A stretch of DNA of 64,000 nt from ZC4RG30 sp035556135. Its GTDB lineage: Bacteria > Pseudomonadota > Gammaproteobacteria > Steroidobacterales > Steroidobacteraceae. Positions 37,123-45,443 of this stretch are shown in pieces. Position 1 is the first letter of the stretch. Each line of letters starts with the position of its first letter. The stretch lies in NCBI GenBank assembly GCA_035556135.1, contig DATMFO010000005.1:62001-126000 (forward strand), written 5' to 3'. The notes under the pieces are model-generated. The model made no database searches, had not been told where the DNA came from, and saw nothing but the letters and a program-made list of their open reading frames with translations. The translations under genes and the position numbers were made by a program.

Positions 37123-37433
37123 CCGCGAAGTCTAGCACGCGCTTTCTGCGCCTCTTCCCGCTGCGCCAGGGCTGCCTCGATGGCCGCGACATCGCTGCCG
37201 CGCATCAGCTTGCCGATGTACTGGTGCTGGCGCGAAAGGGCGGCGCGGCTGGTGAGGCGCCGCGCTTCGGCGATGGCCTCGCGCAGCAGGTCGTCCAGGG
37301 GCAGGCCTTCGAGGTCCTGCGCGCGCATCGCGACCAGCCGCTCGCCCAGTTTCTGCGCAGCGTGCGCATCGCGCTTGCGCTGGCTCTTGCTTGGCGGCCT
37401 GTCGTCGCCGGTTTCGTCGTCGAATTCTTCCAT
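37119..37433 (-). CDS. darP: DarP (YjgA) ribosome-associated protein, C-terminally short
   Basis: Homologue of the 50S-assembly factor DarP/YjgA. The 104 residues match the first part of the family: KSQRKRDAHAAQKLGERLVA, LPLDDLLREAI and RQHQYIGKLMR. E. coli DarP has about 183 residues; the distal helices found there are missing and the gene stops within the purE start. ATG 37433 follows GATAAT by 9 nt without a Shine-Dalgarno. It is divergent from pmbA, the same neighbourhood as in enterobacteria. Confidence 0.88.
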   Translation of the reverse strand: MEEFDDETGDDRPPSKSQRKRDAHAAQKLGERLVAMRAQDLEGLPLDDLLREAIAEARRLTSRAALSRQHQYIGKLMRGSDVAAIEAALAQREEAQKARARLRG

Positions 37434-37438
37434 TGCCG

Positions 37439-37448
37439 TACAATTATC
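37439..37448. promoter_or_regulatory. overlapping divergent -10 hexamers of pmbA and darP
   Basis: Only 19 bp separate the two start codons. Plus strand TACAAT (37439-37444) ends 8 nt before the pmbA ATG; minus strand GATAAT (37448-37443) ends 9 nt before the darP ATG. The hexamers overlap by two bases, so the two promoters probably exclude each other. Confidence 0.5.
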
Positions 37449-37452
37449 GCCC

Positions 37453-38799
37453 ATGTCACAGGCTGTCGACGCATCCCGCATCTCCGAACTGGCCGACACC
37501 GTGGCAATGGCGCTGCAGGAGGCCCGGGCGGCGGGGGCCACCCAGGCCGAGGCCGACGTGAGCCTGCAGCAGGGCCTCAACGTCACAGTGCGCCTGGGCG
37601 AGGTGGAGACCATCGAGTACCAGCGCGATCGCGGACTGGGAATCACGGTCTATTTCGATCATGCCAAGGGGTCGGCCAGCAGTGCCGACCTGCGGCCGGA
37701 GGCGGTGCGCGAGATGGTGGCCAAGGCCTGCGCCATCGCGCGCCACACGGCGCGCGACGAATTCGCGGGCCTGGCCGATGCCGGGGACATGGCCCGCGAC
37801 GTCCCGGACCTCGACCTCTACCACCCCTGGGACCTGACGCCCGAGGAAGCCATCGAGCGGGCGCGCGCCACCGAGGCCGCGGGCCTGGCCGTGGACAAGC
37901 GGCTGGCCAATTCGGAAGGGGCGTCGGTGTCCACGCACCGTGGCGTGCGCGTCTATGGCAATTCGCATGGCTTCCTCGGCGGCTACCCCGTGACCAGCCA
38001 CAGCGTGAGCTGCGTGCTGCTGGCGCAGGAGGGCAACGACATGCAGCGCGACTACTGGTACAGCGCGGCGCGCGATGCGCGTGCGCTGGAGCCCGGGGAT
38101 GCCATCGGCCGCCGCGCCGGCCAGCGTGCCTTGGCGCGGCTGGGGGCGCGGCAGATCACTACGCGCAAGGCGCCGATCCTTTTCTCCGCCGACATGGCGC
38201 GCGGTTTCTTCGGGCACATGGTGGCGGCGGTGCGCGGCTCCAGCCAGTACCGCAAGTCTTCCTTCCTGCTGGATGCCATGGGGCAGCAGGTGCTGCCGGC
38301 CTTCATGCAGATGCGCGAACGGCCGCATCTGCCTGGCGCAATGGCGAGCAGTCCGTTCGACGGTGAGGGCGTGGCCACGCGCGATCGTGACCTGGTACGC
38401 GACGGCGTGCTGCAGGGCTATGTGCTGGGCAGCTACTCGGCGCGCAAGCTGGGGCTGAAGAGCACGGGCAATGCCGGTGGCATCCACAACCTGCTGCTGG
38501 ACAGCAGCGAGGGGCTGCTTGATACGCCCGCGCTGCTGCAGCGCATGGGGTCAGGCTTCTACGTGACGGAACTGATGGGCCAGGGCGTGAACGGCGTGAC
38601 CGGCGACTACTCGCGTGGCGCCTCCGGATTCTGGGTGGAGAACGGCGAGCTGGCGTATCCGGTGCACGAGGTGACGATCGCCGGCAACCTGAAGGACATG
38701 TACCGCGGCGTGCAGGCGCTGGGCAGCGAGGTGGACCGGCTGGGGGCAATCCAGACCGGGCCGGTTCTGCTGGACGAGATGACCATCGCGGGCGGCTGA
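37453..38799 (+). CDS. pmbA: metalloprotease PmbA/TldE
   Basis: Partner of TldD, 448 residues, completing the heterodimeric peptidase that processes microcins and degrades unfolded peptides. It has the PmbA patterns HRGVRVYGNSHGFLGG, SPFDGEG with DRDLV, and the C-terminal SRGASGFWVENGEL. Unlike TldD it lacks HExxxH, as expected. ATG 37453 gives MSQAVD; the same frame is open far upstream but there it is antisense to purE and darP. Confidence 0.95.
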   Translation: MSQAVDASRISELADTVAMALQEARAAGATQAEADVSLQQGLNVTVRLGEVETIEYQRDRGLGITVYFDHAKGSASSADLRPEAVREMVAKACAIARHTARDEFAGLADAGDMARDVPDLDLYHPWDLTPEEAIERARATEAAGLAVDKRLANSEGASVSTHRGVRVYGNSHGFLGGYPVTSHSVSCVLLAQEGNDMQRDYWYSAARDARALEPGDAIGRRAGQRALARLGARQITTRKAPILFSADMARGFFGHMVAAVRGSSQYRKSSFLLDAMGQQVLPAFMQMRERPHLPGAMASSPFDGEGVATRDRDLVRDGVLQGYVLGSYSARKLGLKSTGNAGGIHNLLLDSSEGLLDTPALLQRMGSGFYVTELMGQGVNGVTGDYSRGASGFWVENGELAYPVHEVTIAGNLKDMYRGVQALGSEVDRLGAIQTGPVLLDEMTIAGG

Positions 38800-38830
38800 G
38801 CGCCGCAGGCCAGATGGCTGGAGGCCGGCA

Positions 38831-39262
38831 TTACTGCCCGCGCCAGTCCACCTTGCCGCGCAGCTTCTTGGTGCGCGATTTCTGCACCTTGCCTTCCAGG
38901 CGCTTCAGGCGCGAAGCCTTCGTCGGTTTCGTGGCCTTGCGCTTCTTCGGCACGAACAGCGCTGCGGCGACCTTCTCCGCCAGCTTTTCGAGCGCGCGTG
39001 CCTTGTTGCGCTCCTGGTCGCGGAATTCATCGCTGCGCAGCTGGATTTCGCCGCGGCTGTTGAGGGAAGTGGCGAGCTCGCGGCCCAGCCGGTCCTTCTG
39101 TTCCGCATCGAGCAGCCTGGAGCTGGCGTAGTCCCAGGTGAGCAGCACGGCGCTGGCCACCTTGTTGACGTTCTGCCCACCGGGCCCGCGACCGCGCTGT
39201 GCATGGAAGGATACCTCGCTGGCGAGTGCTGCAGCCGTGGGAGTGGGGGCTGGCAAGGTCAC
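38831..39262 (-). CDS. arfB: peptidyl-tRNA hydrolase ArfB (YaeJ)
   Basis: Rescues ribosomes stalled without a stop codon. The 143-residue protein carries the catalytic GGQ in RGPGGQNVNK at about 26-35 and, as required for rescue, a basic C-terminal tail (RKATKPTKASRLKRLEGK and so on) that enters the mRNA channel. It overlaps the yihY gene upstream by ATGA. Confidence 0.93.
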   Translation of the reverse strand: MTLPAPTPTAAALASEVSFHAQRGRGPGGQNVNKVASAVLLTWDYASSRLLDAEQKDRLGRELATSLNSRGEIQLRSDEFRDQERNKARALEKLAEKVAAALFVPKKRKATKPTKASRLKRLEGKVQKSRTKKLRGKVDWRGQ

Positions 39263-40563
39263 TTCCCGCTGATCAGGTCAGCCAGCGTGCGTGTGCCGCA
39301 GGCATCGCGCCAGGCACGTTCCATCTGCTGCTGCAGTTCGATCACGCCGGGCGCGGACAGGTGCTGCGGCATCTCGATGCCGAAGTGTCGATGCCGTGCG
39401 CACAGCACCACATCCGCCAGCATGATGTTGCTGATCTCGCGGCCGGGGAACAGCTTGCCGTCATCGGCCTGCGCTATCAGGCCGGCTTTTTCCAGGTGTG
39501 CCGCCATGTTTGCCACGGCGATTCCGGGCAGCGCCAGCGCGCGGCTCATGCGCTCGATTGACCAGGGTGGGTCGCCGGCGCGATGTGCCAGGGCAATGCG
39601 CGCCATGATGTCCAGCGCCAGGCGCTCCTGCTCGTCGTTGGAAAGCCTGATCGGGGCGTGGCCCAGCCTGAGGTAGTCCGGGTTCTGCAGGTAGAAGGCC
39701 AGCTGTGCGCCGGCCAGCAGAACCAGCCAGCCCAGGTAGGTCCACAGGAAAGCGGCCACCACGATGGCGAAGCCCGCGTACACCAGTTCGAGCCGCGAGG
39801 TGTAGAGCACCATGGCGGTGAACACCTTGCCCAGCGCCGTCCAGGTGACGCCAGCGGCCAGGCCACCCGCCAGCGCAGGCCCCACCCTCACGCGGGTGTT
39901 GGGCATCAGCACGTACATGGCGGTGAACAGGCCCGTGACGATGGCGAAGGGTGCGATGCCCAGCAGCCAGCGCGCCACCTTCTCGCCAAGCGAGAAGTCC
40001 TCGAAGGTCACGCCCGCCACGCTGTCGAGCGCCAGCTTCGACAGCCCGATCACCGTCACCACCACCAGCGGGCCCAGCGTGACGAGGATGGCGAACTCCA
40101 CGGCGCGGCGCAGGATGCTGCGTGCGCGGTCCACCCGCCACACGAAGTTCATGCTGTCCTCGACCTTTTTCACCGTGCCGATCAGCGTCCACAGCAGCAG
40201 CACGAGGCCCAGCACGCCCACCAGGCCGCCGCTCACGCGTTCGGCGAAGCCCATCAGGCGCTCCACCACCAGCGGCGCCGTTTCGCCCAGCGGCCGGAAG
40301 AACTCCATAAGGAAAGGCCGCATCTCGCGATGCGCGCCGAAGGCCTTCAGCACCGCGAAGGAAAGGGCGACAGCCGGGATCAGCGCCAGCAGAGTGGTGT
40401 AGACCAGGCCGGTGGCGCGCAGTGTGAGCTCACCGCCCAGCAGGTCGCGCAGGATGGCATAGGGATAACGCAGGCCACGCAGCAGCCGCGCCAGCGGCTC
40501 AGGTCCCTGCGTGTGCGGACCGAAGAGCGCGTGGTCGAGAAGTTCCCAGAATCGCTGCCACAT
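39259..40563 (-). CDS. YihY/BrkB family inner-membrane protein with C-terminal winged-helix part
   Basis: A 434-residue membrane protein of the YihY (formerly RNase BN) family. Six membrane segments lie within about 45-300; the family motifs LVYTTLLALIPAVAL and LVLLLWTLIGTVKKVEDSMN are clear. Residues from about 310 form a soluble part with LPGIAVANMAAHLEKAGLI, like a winged helix. The biochemical function of the family is not settled. ATG 40563 (MWQRF) follows a G-rich stretch and is 20 bp after purC. Confidence 0.85.
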   Translation of the reverse strand: MWQRFWELLDHALFGPHTQGPEPLARLLRGLRYPYAILRDLLGGELTLRATGLVYTTLLALIPAVALSFAVLKAFGAHREMRPFLMEFFRPLGETAPLVVERLMGFAERVSGGLVGVLGLVLLLWTLIGTVKKVEDSMNFVWRVDRARSILRRAVEFAILVTLGPLVVVTVIGLSKLALDSVAGVTFEDFSLGEKVARWLLGIAPFAIVTGLFTAMYVLMPNTRVRVGPALAGGLAAGVTWTALGKVFTAMVLYTSRLELVYAGFAIVVAAFLWTYLGWLVLLAGAQLAFYLQNPDYLRLGHAPIRLSNDEQERLALDIMARIALAHRAGDPPWSIERMSRALALPGIAVANMAAHLEKAGLIAQADDGKLFPGREISNIMLADVVLCARHRHFGIEMPQHLSAPGVIELQQQMERAWRDACGTRTLADLISGK

Positions 40564-40583
40564 GCCCGGCAATCCCCGTGGCG

Positions 40584-41510
40584 TCAGCGCGCCGTGGTTT
40601 CCGGGCCGGTGAGGCGCCGCAGGGCCTCTTCGTAGCGCGCCACCGTCTGCCTGATGACTTCGGGTGGCAGGTGCGGGCCGGGGGCCTGCTTGTTCCAGTC
40701 CAGCGTTTCCAGGTAGTCGCGCACGTACTGCTTGTCGAAGGAGGGCGGGCTGGTGCCCACCCGCCAGGTGTCGGCGGGCCAGAAGCGCGAGGAATCGGGC
40801 GTGAGCGCCTCATCCATCAGCAGCAGCTGGCCATCGGGCATGAGGCCGAACTCGAACTTCGTGTCGGCGATGATGATGCCGCGCCGGGCCGCATGCTCCG
40901 AGGCATGGCGGTAGAGCGCGATGGACACGTCGCGGACGCGCGCGGCGAGGTCGGTGCCAATGAGCCTGGCCGCCTCCTCGAAGCTGATGTTCTCGTCATG
41001 GTCACCCACGGCTGCCTTGGTGGCGGGCGTGAAGATCACCTCTGGCAGTTGCTGCGCCTGCTGCAGCCCCGGCGGCAGCGCAATGCCGCAAACCTTGCCG
41101 GTGGCCTGGTAGTCCTTCCAGCCCGAGCCGATCAGGTAGCCGCGCACCACGGCCTCGATGGGCAGCGCCTTCAGGCGTCGCGCCACCACGGCACGTCCTT
41201 GCACCTGCGCGCACTCGACGGGGTCGGGCAGTACGTCCGGCAGCGGCCGGTCCAGCAGGTGGTTGCGGATGATTTGCGCGGTGTTCGCGAACCAGAAATT
41301 GGAGATCGCGTTGAGGATGCGGCCCTTGCCGGGGATGGGGTCCGGCAGGATCACGTCGAAGGCCGACAGCCGGTCGGTGGCGACGATCAGCAGGCTGTCG
41401 TCATCGATGGCGTAGACGTCGCGAACCTTGCCCCGGTGGATGCGCTTGAGCCCTGCGAGACGGGTCTCGTGGAGGGCGGAAGGTGAAGTGGTATTCAAGA
41501 TTGCTACCAT
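40584..41510 (-). CDS. purC: phosphoribosylaminoimidazole-succinocarboxamide synthase
   Basis: SAICAR synthetase of 308 residues, adding aspartate to CAIR in purine synthesis; this is the longer, yeast-like form. Motifs: HRGKVRDVY near 26, ATDRLSAFDV near 45, VRGYLIGSGWKDY near 117 and ADTKFEFG near 200. ATG 41510 gives MVAILN; TTG 41498 is an alternative since the conserved part begins later. Only 6 bp separate its start from that of divergent djlA, so each promoter must reach into the other gene. Confidence 0.95.
   Translation of the reverse strand: MVAILNTTSPSALHETRLAGLKRIHRGKVRDVYAIDDDSLLIVATDRLSAFDVILPDPIPGKGRILNAISNFWFANTAQIIRNHLLDRPLPDVLPDPVECAQVQGRAVVARRLKALPIEAVVRGYLIGSGWKDYQATGKVCGIALPPGLQQAQQLPEVIFTPATKAAVGDHDENISFEEAARLIGTDLAARVRDVSIALYRHASEHAARRGIIIADTKFEFGLMPDGQLLLMDEALTPDSSRFWPADTWRVGTSPPSFDKQYVRDYLETLDWNKQAPGPHLPPEVIRQTVARYEEALRRLTGPETTAR
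41505..41510 (+). promoter_or_regulatory. TACCAT -10-like hexamer before djlA
   Basis: TACCAT ends 6 nt before ATG 41517 and lies on top of the purC start codon. No Shine-Dalgarno precedes djlA. Confidence 0.35.
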
Positions 41511-41516
41511 AAACGA

Positions 41517-42272
41517 ATGCAGTGGACGGGAAAACTGATCGGGGGCGCGCTGGGCCTTGCGCTGGGCCCGATCGGCGCCGCGCTCGGGGCTGCGGTGGGC
41601 CACCAGTATGACCTGATGGCCGAGCGGCGCACCCGTCCCAGCGGCGAGCAGTTCTTCGTCAGCACCTTCCGCCTGCTGGGCCATGTGGCCAAAGCCGATG
41701 GCCGGGTCACGGAGCGGGAGATCGAAGCCGCGCGCCAGGTGATGCGGTCGCTCCGCCTGGATCCCGCACAGGTGCAGGCGGCGATCGCCGAATTCACCCG
41801 TGGCAAGCAGCCGGACTTCGACCTGGACGCAGAGATCGCCGACCTGCGTGGCACCTGCCACTCACAGCCGGAAATCCTGCGCATGTTCATCGAGATCCAG
41901 CTGAAGTCCGCGCTGGCCGGCAGCGACATGGGCCACAATGCGCGCGCGCGCATCACGCGTGCGGCGGGCCTGCTGGGCATCACGCCGGTGCAGCTGGCAC
42001 GCATCGAGGCCACCCTGCGTGGCGCCACACCCGGTGGGCCGGTGCAGGACCACGCCGCGCGCACGGCCGCGGCATACCGCACGCTCGAGGCGGATCCCGC
42101 TGTCAGCAATGAAGAACTGACGAAGATCTACCGCCGGCTGCTCAGCCGCCACCACCCGGACAAGCTCAAGGCCAACGGGCTGCCCGACTCGATGCTGGAG
42201 CATGCCAAGCAGCGTACCCAGGCCATCAAGGAGGCCTACGAACTGCTGCGCGGCCAGCGCGGCATGGGCTGA
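41517..42272 (+). CDS. djlA: DnaJ-like membrane co-chaperone DjlA
   Basis: Type III J-domain protein of 251 residues that stimulates DnaK at the inner membrane. A glycine-rich N-terminal membrane segment (KLIGGALGLALGPIGAALGA) covers about 4-25, a TerB-like helical domain about 45-165 (AKADGRVTEREI) and the J-domain about 185-250 with HHPDKL and QRTQAIKEAYELL. Divergent from purC with only 6 bp between starts. Confidence 0.93.
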   Translation: MQWTGKLIGGALGLALGPIGAALGAAVGHQYDLMAERRTRPSGEQFFVSTFRLLGHVAKADGRVTEREIEAARQVMRSLRLDPAQVQAAIAEFTRGKQPDFDLDAEIADLRGTCHSQPEILRMFIEIQLKSALAGSDMGHNARARITRAAGLLGITPVQLARIEATLRGATPGGPVQDHAARTAAAYRTLEADPAVSNEELTKIYRRLLSRHHPDKLKANGLPDSMLEHAKQRTQAIKEAYELLRGQRGMG

Positions 42273-42277
42273 TGGGT

Positions 42278-42283
42278 TAGCAT
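42278..42283 (+). promoter_or_regulatory. TAGCAT -10-like hexamer before ABC exporter genes
   Basis: TAGCAT ends 8 nt before ATG 42292 in the 19-bp gap after djlA; no Shine-Dalgarno is present. Confidence 0.4.
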
Positions 42284-42291
42284 CCGCCGCC

Positions 42292-43077
42292 ATGATCGAG
42301 GTGGAAGACCTGGCTTGCCGGTTCGGTGACTTCGAAGCCGTGAAGGGCATCAGTTTCCGCGTGGCGCCGGGCGAGATATTCGCCTTCCTGGGGCCAAATG
42401 GCGCCGGCAAGACCACCACCGTGAAGATGCTCACCACGCTGCTGAAACCCACGCGTGGCCGCATCCGCATCGATGGCCTTGACCCTGCAGAGCAGCCGCA
42501 GGAGGTGCGGCGGCGCTTCGGCATCGTGTTCCAGGATCCCAGCCTCGACGTGATGCTCACTGCGGCCGAGAACCTGGAACTGCATGCCGCGCTTTACGGT
42601 GTGCCGCGGGCCGAGCGCCGCGGGCGCATCGAGAAGCTGCTGAAGCAGTTCGAACTGTGGGACAAGCGTGACCAGACCACCGCCACCTTTTCCGGTGGCA
42701 TGAAGCGCAGGCTGGAAATCGCGCGGGGCTTCCTGCATACGCCGCGGGCGCTGTTCCTCGACGAGCCTACCCTGGGCCTCGATCCCCAGAGCCGGCACCA
42801 GCTGTGGAACCATGTGCGCAGCGTGAACCAGTCCGAGGGTGTGACGGTATTCCTCACCACCCACTACATGGATGAAGCGGAGCGCGTGGCGCAGCGCATC
42901 GCCATCGTGGACCACGGAAAGATCATCGCCCTGGGCACACTGGCCGAGCTCAAGCAGCAGACCGGGTGCGACTCGCTGGAGGCGGCCTTCCTGAAGCTCA
43001 CCGGTACCAGCGTGCGCGAGGAATCGGCCGGCAGTGCGGACCAGATGCGGCAGTTCATGAAGGCGTGGCGCCGATGA
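42292..43077 (+). CDS. ABC-2 type transporter ATP-binding protein
   Basis: ATPase of 261 residues. Walker A GPNGAGKTTT at 37-46, signature FSGGMKRRLEIARG near 135, Walker B ALFLDEPTLGLD near 158 and the H-loop TTHYMDEA near 192 are intact. DrrA/NodI-like exporters share this form; the exported compound is unknown. It overlaps the permease gene by ATGA and forms a two-gene exporter with it. Confidence 0.93.
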   Translation: MIEVEDLACRFGDFEAVKGISFRVAPGEIFAFLGPNGAGKTTTVKMLTTLLKPTRGRIRIDGLDPAEQPQEVRRRFGIVFQDPSLDVMLTAAENLELHAALYGVPRAERRGRIEKLLKQFELWDKRDQTTATFSGGMKRRLEIARGFLHTPRALFLDEPTLGLDPQSRHQLWNHVRSVNQSEGVTVFLTTHYMDEAERVAQRIAIVDHGKIIALGTLAELKQQTGCDSLEAAFLKLTGTSVREESAGSADQMRQFMKAWRR

Positions 43078-43820
43078 ACGCCATCTACGTGCTGTGGCTG
43101 CGCGCCCTGAAGCATTTCGTGCGCTCCCGGGCGCAGATCGTCTCTTCGCTGGGGCAGCCCATGCTGTACCTGCTGGCGCTGGGCTTCGGCCTCGGGCCGG
43201 TGTTCCAGCGTGCCGGGCAGGGCAACTACATCCAGTTCATCGCTCCCGGCGTGATCACCATGACCGTGCTGTTCTCGGCCATGTTCTCCGGCATCGGGCT
43301 GATCTGGGACCGGCAGTTCGGCTTCCTGAAGGAGACCCTGGTGGCGCCCGTGCCGCGCCTGGCGGTGATGGCGGGCCGCACGCTGGGCGGCGCCACCGTG
43401 GCGCTCATGCAGGGCCTGCTGGTGCTGCTGCTGTGCATGCTGTTCGGGTTCCGTCCGGCCAGCTTGATGGCGGTGCCCGAGGCCCTGTTTTACATGGCCC
43501 TGATCGCGGTGGTGTTCTGTGCGCTGGGCACTGCCCTGGGCAGTCGCCTGGAGAACATGCAGGCATTTCCCATGGTCACCAGCTTCGTGATGATGCCGAT
43601 GTTCTTCCTGTCGGGTGCGCTGTTCCCGCTCGACGGGCTGCCTGGCGCGATGAAATACGTCACCGCCGCCAATCCGCTCACCTATGGCGTGGACGGGGTG
43701 CGGGGGGCGCTGATCGGTGCCTGGCATTTCGGGGCCGGCATCGATTCGGCGGTGCTTGTGGGCGTCGGTGCGCTGTTCGTGGCGCTGGGTGCCTGGTCGT
43801 TCTCGCGCATCCAGCTGTGA
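43074..43820 (+). CDS. ABC-2 type transporter permease
   Basis: Inner-membrane permease of 248 residues with six predicted segments and the ABC-2 motif region FLSGALFPLDGLPGAMKYVTAANPLTY before the last segment. Half-size permeases of this type dimerise with two copies of the ATPase encoded immediately upstream. DrrB, NodJ and polysaccharide exporters are related; nothing in the neighbourhood identifies the cargo. Confidence 0.92.
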   Translation: MNAIYVLWLRALKHFVRSRAQIVSSLGQPMLYLLALGFGLGPVFQRAGQGNYIQFIAPGVITMTVLFSAMFSGIGLIWDRQFGFLKETLVAPVPRLAVMAGRTLGGATVALMQGLLVLLLCMLFGFRPASLMAVPEALFYMALIAVVFCALGTALGSRLENMQAFPMVTSFVMMPMFFLSGALFPLDGLPGAMKYVTAANPLTYGVDGVRGALIGAWHFGAGIDSAVLVGVGALFVALGAWSFSRIQL

Positions 43821-43838
43821 GCGGCGTGCTGCCGCGCG

Positions 43839-43844
43839 TAGAAT
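43839..43844 (+). promoter_or_regulatory. TAGAAT -10-like hexamer before rpe
   Basis: TAGAAT ends 10 nt before ATG 43855 with no Shine-Dalgarno between them. Confidence 0.4.
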
Positions 43845-43854
43845 CCCGCTGGCC

Positions 43855-44538
43855 ATGAACCAGCCCTGGATTGCCCCCTCCATCCTTTCGGCCAACTTCG
43901 CCCGCCTGGGCGAGGAAGTGGACAACGTGCTCGCCGCTGGCGCGGACGTGGTGCATTTCGATGTGATGGACAACCACTACGTGCCCAACCTCACGGTCGG
44001 GCCGCTGGTGTGCGAGGCGTTGCGCAAGCATGGGGTGAAGGCGCCCATCGACGTGCACCTGATGGTGCGGCCGGTGGATCGCATCATTCCGGACTTCGCC
44101 AGGGCCGGCGCCAGCATCATCAGCTTCCACCCGGAGGCCAGCGAGCACGTGGACCGCACCATCGGGCTGATCCATGAATCCGGCTGCCAGGCGGGCCTGG
44201 TGTTCAATCCGGCCACGCCGCTGAACTGGCTCGACCACACCCTGCACCTGCTCGACCTGGTGCTCATCATGTCGGTAAACCCCGGCTTCGGCGGGCAGAA
44301 GTTCATTCCCGGCGCGCTGGCCAAGCTCGCCGAGGTGCGCCGGCGCATCGACGCCAGCGGCCGCGCCATCCGGCTGGAGGTGGATGGCGGAGTGAAGGTG
44401 GACAACATCGGCCAGATCGCGCGCGCGGGCGCCGACACCTTCGTCGCCGGCTCGGCCATCTTCGGGGAAAAGGACTACCGCGCCGTGATCAGCGCAATGC
44501 GCGGCAATATCAGCGCGGCGGGCAGCCTGAAAGCCTGA
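43855..44538 (+). CDS. rpe: ribulose-phosphate 3-epimerase
   Basis: Interconverts ribulose 5-phosphate and xylulose 5-phosphate in the pentose phosphate pathway. The 227-residue TIM barrel has APSILSANFARLG near the N-terminus, the metal-ligand segments VVHFDVMDNHYVPNLT and DVHLMV, and VNPGFGGQKF and EVDGGVK near the end. Length is standard. It stands alone between the ABC exporter and convergent crp. Confidence 0.97.
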   Translation: MNQPWIAPSILSANFARLGEEVDNVLAAGADVVHFDVMDNHYVPNLTVGPLVCEALRKHGVKAPIDVHLMVRPVDRIIPDFARAGASIISFHPEASEHVDRTIGLIHESGCQAGLVFNPATPLNWLDHTLHLLDLVLIMSVNPGFGGQKFIPGALAKLAEVRRRIDASGRAIRLEVDGGVKVDNIGQIARAGADTFVAGSAIFGEKDYRAVISAMRGNISAAGSLKA

Positions 44539-44559
44539 ACGGCAGGGCTGCCGCGGCGA

Positions 44560-45327
44560 TTACTCTTCGTCGTCGTCCCAGTCGTCGTCTTCATCGTCGT
44601 CTGTCGCCGCGGCCGGCGTCCGGGCCGGAGCGCCCTTGCCACCGGCTGCCGGCTGCGCCGGCACGATCACCGGCCGGGTCTTCATCTTCGGCCGGGCGTT
44701 GAACACGACGATGGTCTTGCCGGTGGCGCGCAGCAGGCCCTGGTCTTCCAGCACCTTCAGCACACGGCCGGCCATCTCGCGCGAACAACCCACCAGGCGC
44801 GAGAGCTCCTGGCGGGAAACCTTGATCTGCATGCCCTCGGGATGCGTCATGGCATCGGGCTCGCCGCACAGGTCCATGATGGCGTGGGCCACCCGGCCGG
44901 TGACGTCGACGAAGGCCAGGTCGCCCAGCTTGCGGTTGGTGCGGTCGAGGCGGGTGGCCAGCTGCGTGGCCAGCTCAAACACCAGGCCGGGCGATTCGGC
45001 GGCGATCTGGCGGAAGCGCGGGTAGGTCATCTCCGCCAGCTCGCACTGGTTGCGGGTGCGCACCCAGGCGCTGCGGGTGGGGGCGTCATGGAACAGGCCC
45101 ATTTCGCCGAAGAACTGGCCCTTGTTGAGGTAGGCCAGCACCATCTCGTTGCCTTCCTCGTCCTCGATCATCACTTCGACCGAGCCGCTGATGATGTAGT
45201 AGAGGACGTCGGGGAGGTCGCCCGCGTGGATGATTACCGTCTTGGACGGCACCGTGCGGATGCGGCAATAGCTGAGAAACCGGTTGATCGCAGGAATGTC
45301 GCTCAGCGGCTTGATGCTGTCTTCCAT
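44560..45327 (-). CDS. crp: cAMP receptor protein (Crp/Vfr-like) with acidic tail
   Basis: Global regulator of 255 residues. The cyclic-nucleotide domain has GQFFGEMGLF and the cAMP-contacting RSAWVR near 85-90; the helix-turn-helix SRQELSRLVGCSREMAGRVLKVLEDQGLL covers about 170-198 and is nearly that of E. coli CRP. After residue 215 there is an extra tail, rich in A and P and ending in TDDDEDDDWDDDEE, which E. coli CRP (210 residues) lacks. Intact cAMP contacts suggest it responds to cAMP. It is downstream of coq7 on the same strand with a 116-bp gap. Confidence 0.92.
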   Translation of the reverse strand: MEDSIKPLSDIPAINRFLSYCRIRTVPSKTVIIHAGDLPDVLYYIISGSVEVMIEDEEGNEMVLAYLNKGQFFGEMGLFHDAPTRSAWVRTRNQCELAEMTYPRFRQIAAESPGLVFELATQLATRLDRTNRKLGDLAFVDVTGRVAHAIMDLCGEPDAMTHPEGMQIKVSRQELSRLVGCSREMAGRVLKVLEDQGLLRATGKTIVVFNARPKMKTRPVIVPAQPAAGGKGAPARTPAAATDDDEDDDWDDDEE

Positions 45328-45443
45328 TGTTATCGTTCTCGACTTATTGCCCGTTGCAGGGGACGCACATCCCTGAATATGTCGCCTTTGTATTACATAA
45401 CGAGGCGCCGTGACAACCGCACGGGCTGTGAAGCCGGTCGCAG

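Noticed and set aside
36508..37452. 315-codon upstream extension of pmbA
   Set aside because: It runs antisense to purE, darP and part of purK; PmbA similarity begins at ATG 37453.
45328..45443. Possible CRP-type binding site between coq7 and crp
   Set aside because: TGTAA...TTCACA-like halves are present nearby, but the spacing is 22 bp rather than 16 and they lie in the coq7 coding end.
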